From assembly GCF_014202475.1 (NCBI RefSeq), contig NZ_JACHGV010000018.1, forward strand, positions 56,302 to 120,301: DNA of 64,000 bases. Direction: 5' to 3'. The notes under the pieces are model-generated. The model worked only from the letters and a program-made list of their open reading frames with translations, did not search any database and was not told the origin of the DNA. This document shows positions 59,453 through 64,000 of the stretch, in pieces. Position 1 is the stretch's first letter, and each line of letters begins with the position of its first letter. The translations under genes and the position numbers were made by a program. Source of the stretch: Streptomyces paradoxus (lineage in GTDB: Bacteria > Actinomycetota > Actinomycetes > Streptomycetales > Streptomycetaceae).

Positions 59453-62400
59453 TCAGGGGGCGGGCGGGAAGTGTCCTTCCTGGACGAAGAACTCCACGTA
59501 CTTGGCGAAGAGTTCACGCGTCAAGGGCGGGCAGGCGATGTCCGTTCCGGCGAGCGCCGCCTCGGTCTCGGCGGTGTCGATCGGCGGATAGAAGCCGTCG
59601 GTGTCGGACGTCATCATCTCGAACGCGTGCAGCAGGGGCAGCAGGGCGTTGTCCCGGTCGGACCGCACCGCGGCGCTCCACCGCTCCCGGTCCGTCTCGT
59701 CGAGCCGGTAGCCGAGTTCCCGCAGGTACGACACGCAGTCCGCGAGGCTCAGGGAGCTGCGGTTGAACAGGTGGAAGGTGCCGCCGGCCGGTTCGCGCCT
59801 CGAGATGCCGACGATGGCGGCGCTGACGTAGTCCACGGGCAGCAGGTGGAAACGGCCTCCGACACCGGCGGGCGCGGCCTGCGCCTGGAGAAGGCCCTTG
59901 AGGCTGAGCCAGACGAAGTCGCGGGTCTGGCAGGCGCCGTTGCGGGTGTCGCCGGAGATGACGTCGACGCGGTGCACGGACACCGGCAGGCCCCGGTCCC
60001 GGGCGAGGCCGACGAGTTGTTCGGCGACCCACTTGGACTGGAGGTAGCCGCTGGGCAGGGCTTCGGCGGGGCCGGTCGGGTCGGTCACCTTCAGGGGGAC
60101 GCCGGGCGTCACCGGGCCGTCGAAGACACCGACGGTGGAGACGTAGTGCACCGGGACCGTGCGGTGGCGGGCCGCCAGGCGCAGGATCTCCCGGGTGCCG
60201 TGGACGTTGGCCGCGCGCAGTGCCTCGTAGGGGTGGAGCCAGTGCACGGTGGCGCCCGCGTGGTAGACGGCGTCGACGGTGTGGGCGAGGCCGTCGAACT
60301 CCTCCTCGCCCAGGCCGAGTCGCTCTTCGGCAAGGTCCCCCGCGCGGACGCGCAGCCGGCTCTCGTCGATCTCGTCCCAGACGCGGTACCAGGTGAGGCT
60401 GGAGCGCAGCCGCTCGTACGCCGCCGCGTCGTCGGCGCCGCGCACCAGGCAGTGCAGGCGGGCGGTCGTGGTGCGCATCAGGTCGCGCACCAGGAACGCG
60501 CCGAGGAAGCCGCTCGCGCCGGTGAGCAGGATGTCCGACGGGTCGGTGACGGTGCGGACGACCTCGTCGGCCGGGCGGATGTCGGCGGGCAGGTCGAGGT
60601 CGGCGGCGTAGTCCACGACCGGGCCGGGCTCGATGTCGCCCTGGGGTGCGAGGAGTTCGGTGCGCAGGTGCGCCGCCAGGGCCCGGGGCGTCGGATGGTC
60701 GAAGACCAGGGTGGCGGGCAGCCGCAGGCCGGTGACGGCGGCGAGCCGGTTGCGCAGCTCGACGGAGGTGAGGGAGTCGAAACCGCTGCTCTGCAGGGGC
60801 CGTTCGGGGTCGACCGTGCCGGAGCGGCCGAGGACCCGGCTGATCTCGGCCGACACGGCGTCGAGGACGAGCGTGTGCTGGGCGGCCTCGTCGAGTCCGG
60901 CGAGCCGGTCGGCGAGCGCGGGGCCCGCGTCGGCCGCGCCGTGCGCCGTGGCGCGCACCGGCACCCGCACCAGCGACCGCAGCAGCACCGGAACCTGCGG
61001 CTGGCTGCGCAGCACGGGGAGGTCGAGCGGGGTGGCCACGAGGTAGGGGCGGCCGGTGTCCAGAGCGAGGTCGAACAGGGCCGTGCCGAGTTCCTGGGGG
61101 ACCGTGCGGAAGCCGCTGCGGGCGATCCGCTTCAGGTCCGTCTCGGTCAGCCCGCCCGTCAGCCCGGTCGCCTGCTCCCACAGGCCCCAGGCGATGGACG
61201 TGGCCGGCAGGCCCGAGGCGGCGCGGTGCTGGGCGAGTGCGTCCAGGTGGGCGTTGGCCGCGGCGTAGATGGACTGGCCGGGGCCGCCCACGGCGGCGGC
61301 CACGGACGAGAAGAGCACGAACGCCGTCAGGCCGGCGTCCCGGGTCAGCTCGTGCAGGGCCCAGGCCGCGTCCGCCTTGGGCCGCAGTACGGCGTCGAGC
61401 CGCTGCGGTGTCTGTGCGGCGATGACGCCGTCGTCGAGGACGCCCGCGGTGTGGACGACGCCGCGCAGCGGGTGCGCGGCCGGCACCGAGGCCAGGACGC
61501 CCGCGAGAGCGCTGCGGTCGGCGACGTCCGCGGCGGCCACCGTCACGGACGCGCCCAGGGCCCGCAGTCCGGCGCTCAGTTCGGCGGCGCCCGGGGAGTC
61601 CGGGCCGCGCCTGCTGACCAGCAGCAGGTGGCGGACGCCGTGGGCCGTGACCAGGTGGCGGGCGAAGTGGGCGCCGAGCGATCCGGTGCCGCCGGTGATC
61701 AGGACGGTGCCGTCGGGGTCCCACACCGCGCGGGCACCCTCGGCCCCGGCATCGGGCACGGGGGTGCGCAGCAGGCGTGGCACATGGATCCGGGGAGTGC
61801 CGCCCGGTGCGGTGGCGCCGCGGATCGCGGCCTGCGGTTCGCCCGCGGCGACCACGGCGGACAGCGCGTCCGGGCCGGTCTCGCCGTCCGCGTCGACCAG
61901 GACGATGCGTCCCGGCGTCTCCGACTGTGCCGAGCGCAGCAGGCCCCAGGCGGCCGCGGCGGCGGGGTCGGTGACGTCCTCGCTGCCGGAGACGGCCACG
62001 GCGCCACGGGTCACGACGACCAGCGGCGTGGCGGCCAGGGCCTCCTCGGCGAGCCACTGCCGCGCCCAGGACAGGGCGCGGCCCACGGTGTCCCTGACGG
62101 CGTCCTGCGCGGGCTGTCCCGCGGGGGTGGTCAGGTCGAGGCGTACGGCCCCGATGCGCTCGCCCTCCACGGCGGCCCTGACGGCGGGCAGGTCCGGGTC
62201 CCCGGCGGTGCCGAGGGTGAGCCAGCTCAGGGAGGCGGGGGGCAGGGGCCGGGCGATCCACTCGACGTGGTGGAGGGCGTCGCGGTGCCGGGAGCGGGCG
62301 GCCCGCAGCGCCGCGGCGTGCACGGGCCCGACGGTCACGGCGTCGGCCTCCGCGACGACCTGCCCCGCGGGGTCGGTCAGGCGCACCGCGTAGGTGCCGT

Positions 62401-64000
62401 CGGTGCCGGGGAGCGGGGCGATGTGCACGCGGAGGGTGTCCGCGCCGACGGCGTACAGACGCAGACCGCGCCAGCGCACGGCGGTGGACGGCAGGCCGGG
62501 CGGTCCGGCGGCGTACAGCGGTTGCAGGGCGGCCTCCAACAGGGCCGGGTGCAGCCCGAACCCCTCGGCGCGCGGGTCGGTGTCGGAGGCCAGGGCCACC
62601 TCGGCGAACAGCTCGCCGGAGCGCCGCCACATCCGCGTGAGCCCTCGGTACGCGGGTCCGTAGCGCACCCCGGCGGCGGCGAAGCGGTCGTACAACTCGC
62701 TTGCGTGGTCCAGGAGTTCTCCGTCCGCATCGGTGCCCGGGAGCGGTTCGGCGCCGGCCGGCGGCCACGGTGTGGCCGGCTCGGTGTCCGTCGGCGGGAC
62801 GAGCGGTGTGTCGCTGAGCAGTCCGTGGGCGTGGCGCGTCCAGGACGCGTCGGGCTCGTCGGGCCGGGCGTGGACGGTGAGGACGCGAAGGCCTTCGGTA
62901 TCCGGTTCGCCGACGCGGACCTGGAGGTGCAGGGCTCCTTCGCGGGGCAGGACCAGAGGCGTGTCGACGACGAGTTCGTCCACGGCCGTGCAGCCCGTCT
63001 CGTCTCCGGCGCGGACGGCCAGTTCGGCGAGGACCGCGCTGGGCACGACGGTCTCCCCGGCGACGGTGTGGGCGGCGAGGAACTGGTCCGTGCGGGCCGA
63101 CAGGCGGGTCGTGAACAGGGCCTCGTCGCGGTCGCCGGGGAACAGCGCGGCGCCGATGAGGGGGTGATCGGTGCTGTCCAGTCCGAACCCGCCGGCGTCA
63201 CGGCGGCCGGCCGCCAGGGCGTCGGTCCAGTACCGCTGGTGCTGGAAGGCGTAGGTGGGCAGGGGGACTCGGCGGGCTCCGGTGCCGGCGAAGAACGCCT
63301 CCCAGTCGACGGGGACGCCTCGGGCGTGCAGGGTGCCGATGCCGTCGGCCAGCGCGGCCGGTTCGGGCCGGTCGGGCCGCTGGAGCGCCTGGACGGTGAC
63401 GTCGTCCCGGTCCGCGAGGACGGTCTGCGCCAGGGCGGTCAGGACGCCGCCGGGGCCGATCTCGACGACGGTCCGCACCCCTTGGTCGTACAGGGTGGTG
63501 ACGGCGTCGGCGTAGCGGACCGCCTCCCGCACCTGGGTCACCCAGTAGTCCGCCGAGCGCAGATCCTCACCCTCGGCCAGCCGGCCGGTCACCGTCGAGA
63601 CCACAGCCATCCGGGGGGCCTCGTAGCGCACCTCCTTCGCAGCCGAACGGAACTCCTCCAACATCCCGTCCATCAACGGCGAATGGAACGCATGCGACAC
63701 CTCAAGACGACGCGTACGCCGACCCGGCAGAGCAGCCAAAACCGCCTCCACCCCGTCATCCGCGCCCGAGATCACCACCGCCGACGGACCATTCACGGCC
63801 GCCACACCCACCGCGTCACCACTATCACCGATCGCCGCCAGCACCTCGGCCTCCGAGGCCTCCACCGCGACCATCACACCCCCCGCCGGCAACGCCTGCA
63901 TCAACCCCGCACGCGCCGCCACCAAACGAGCAGCCTCACCCAGACCCATCACCCCCGCCACATGCGCAGCCACCAACTCCCCCACCGAATGACCCGCCAC
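59453..64000 (-). CDS. type I modular PKS, terminal module AT-DH-KR-ACP-thioester reductase (5' cut)
   Basis: 1515 codons to the window edge; the KS domain lies beyond it. AT: AGHSVGE at the edge and HAFHSPLM, which predicts malonyl-CoA. DH: HTVAGETVVP, but the second catalytic residue reads HPALLEAALQ, with Glu for the usual Asp near residue 483. KR: ITGGTGSLGAHF and GVLDDGVI (B-type, LDD), with SS and Y-x3-N catalytic groups. ACP: GFDSLTSVELRN near 1072. TR: LLTGASGFLGAFLV near 1163 and YLQSK. The chain is thus released by NADPH reduction to an aldehyde or alcohol, as in coelimycin-type azapolyketides. The product cannot be deduced. The first 43 codons contain no codon ending in C, unlike the rest. 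Confidence 0.93.
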   Translation of the reverse strand: MAGHSVGELVAAHVAGVMGLGEAARLVAARAGLMQALPAGGVMVAVEASEAEVLAAIGDSGDAVGVAAVNGPSAVVISGADDGVEAVLAALPGRRTRRLEVSHAFHSPLMDGMLEEFRSAAKEVRYEAPRMAVVSTVTGRLAEGEDLRSADYWVTQVREAVRYADAVTTLYDQGVRTVVEIGPGGVLTALAQTVLADRDDVTVQALQRPDRPEPAALADGIGTLHARGVPVDWEAFFAGTGARRVPLPTYAFQHQRYWTDALAAGRRDAGGFGLDSTDHPLIGAALFPGDRDEALFTTRLSARTDQFLAAHTVAGETVVPSAVLAELAVRAGDETGCTAVDELVVDTPLVLPREGALHLQVRVGEPDTEGLRVLTVHARPDEPDASWTRHAHGLLSDTPLVPPTDTEPATPWPPAGAEPLPGTDADGELLDHASELYDRFAAAGVRYGPAYRGLTRMWRRSGELFAEVALASDTDPRAEGFGLHPALLEAALQPLYAAGPPGLPSTAVRWRGLRLYAVGADTLRVHIAPLPGTDGTYAVRLTDPAGQVVAEADAVTVGPVHAAALRAARSRHRDALHHVEWIARPLPPASLSWLTLGTAGDPDLPAVRAAVEGERIGAVRLDLTTPAGQPAQDAVRDTVGRALSWARQWLAEEALAATPLVVVTRGAVAVSGSEDVTDPAAAAAWGLLRSAQSETPGRIVLVDADGETGPDALSAVVAAGEPQAAIRGATAPGGTPRIHVPRLLRTPVPDAGAEGARAVWDPDGTVLITGGTGSLGAHFARHLVTAHGVRHLLLVSRRGPDSPGAAELSAGLRALGASVTVAAADVADRSALAGVLASVPAAHPLRGVVHTAGVLDDGVIAAQTPQRLDAVLRPKADAAWALHELTRDAGLTAFVLFSSVAAAVGGPGQSIYAAANAHLDALAQHRAASGLPATSIAWGLWEQATGLTGGLTETDLKRIARSGFRTVPQELGTALFDLALDTGRPYLVATPLDLPVLRSQPQVPVLLRSLVRVPVRATAHGAADAGPALADRLAGLDEAAQHTLVLDAVSAEISRVLGRSGTVDPERPLQSSGFDSLTSVELRNRLAAVTGLRLPATLVFDHPTPRALAAHLRTELLAPQGDIEPGPVVDYAADLDLPADIRPADEVVRTVTDPSDILLTGASGFLGAFLVRDLMRTTTARLHCLVRGADDAAAYERLRSSLTWYRVWDEIDESRLRVRAGDLAEERLGLGEEEFDGLAHTVDAVYHAGATVHWLHPYEALRAANVHGTREILRLAARHRTVPVHYVSTVGVFDGPVTPGVPLKVTDPTGPAEALPSGYLQSKWVAEQLVGLARDRGLPVSVHRVDVISGDTRNGACQTRDFVWLSLKGLLQAQAAPAGVGGRFHLLPVDYVSAAIVGISRREPAGGTFHLFNRSSLSLADCVSYLRELGYRLDETDRERWSAAVRSDRDNALLPLLHAFEMMTSDTDGFYPPIDTAETEAALAGTDIACPPLTRELFAKYVEFFVQEGHFPPAP

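Noticed and set aside
1..64000. CRISPR arrays, tRNA or rRNA genes, integrase or attachment sites.
   Set aside because: None was seen; the only mobile-element trace is the IS5-family remnant near 36.2 kb.

Overview
The window is chromosomal DNA from a high-GC actinomycete, almost certainly a Streptomyces. Third codon positions are nearly always G or C, start/stop overlaps (ATGA, GTGA) are common, and the gene families are typical of the genus: ECF41 sigma factor SigJ, orphan RsbW-like ATPase, Pnkp/Hen1, a NasA-flavoprotein fusion, a SepF paralogue, and a modular polyketide synthase. No tRNA, rRNA or CRISPR array was seen.

Layout. (1) 1-4.1 kb and 10.2-13.4 kb: two parts of one aerobic anthranilate (2-aminobenzoyl-CoA) degradation pathway. 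The first holds a Rid-family protein, acyl-CoA dehydrogenase, aryl-CoA ligase and a PaaX-type repressor. The second holds an enoyl-CoA hydratase and the fused monooxygenase/reductase. The two parts share a matching promoter/operator module. Between them lie a YihY/BrkB membrane protein, the molybdate importer modABC, and an FAD oxidoreductase paired with SigJ. (2) 13.7-18.0 kb: an anti-sigma-type ATPase, then arginine catabolism (amino-acid permease, ornithine carbamoyltransferase, arginine deiminase). (3) 18.1-29.8 kb: a seven-gene minus-strand conflict/effector locus: VMAP protein with an effector-associated domain, MoxR AAA+ ATPase, a 1500-residue vWA-like/NB-ARC/TPR protein, an alpha/beta hydrolase, a caspase-like protease carrying a matching effector-associated domain, a small FxsA-like peptide, and an HExxH-type peptide-modification enzyme. 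(4) 29.9-33.9 kb: the Pnkp/Hen1 RNA-repair pair. (5) 34-42.7 kb: F420-type oxidoreductase, small genes, an IS5-family remnant, an MMPL exporter divergent from a two-component system, a MazG-like/ATPase pair and a SepF-like protein. (6) 42.9-46.9 kb: assimilatory nitrate reductase fused to its flavin reductase, behind a GlnR-like site. (7) 47-57 kb: a membrane glycosyltransferase-like protein, a YceI/MarR divergon with three palindromic operators, a CNNM/CorC pair behind a proline-rich leader ORF, a double-glycine-leader peptide, small conserved proteins, an acyltransferase, a cytoplasmic-type amidase and a frameshifted methyltransferase. (8) 57-64 kb: a two-gene membrane operon, a PNPOx-family protein, and the 3' end of a type I PKS (AT-DH-KR-ACP-thioester reductase) running off the window.

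The most unusual block is region 3. It joins the parts of the described vWA-MoxR-VMAP ternary conflict systems with components normally seen in FxsA peptide-modification loci, but the radical-SAM maturase FxsB is absent and the candidate peptide lacks the FxSxx C-terminus. The RNA-repair pair lies directly downstream of the divergence-free gene run that contains it, so damage response and RNA repair may be linked.
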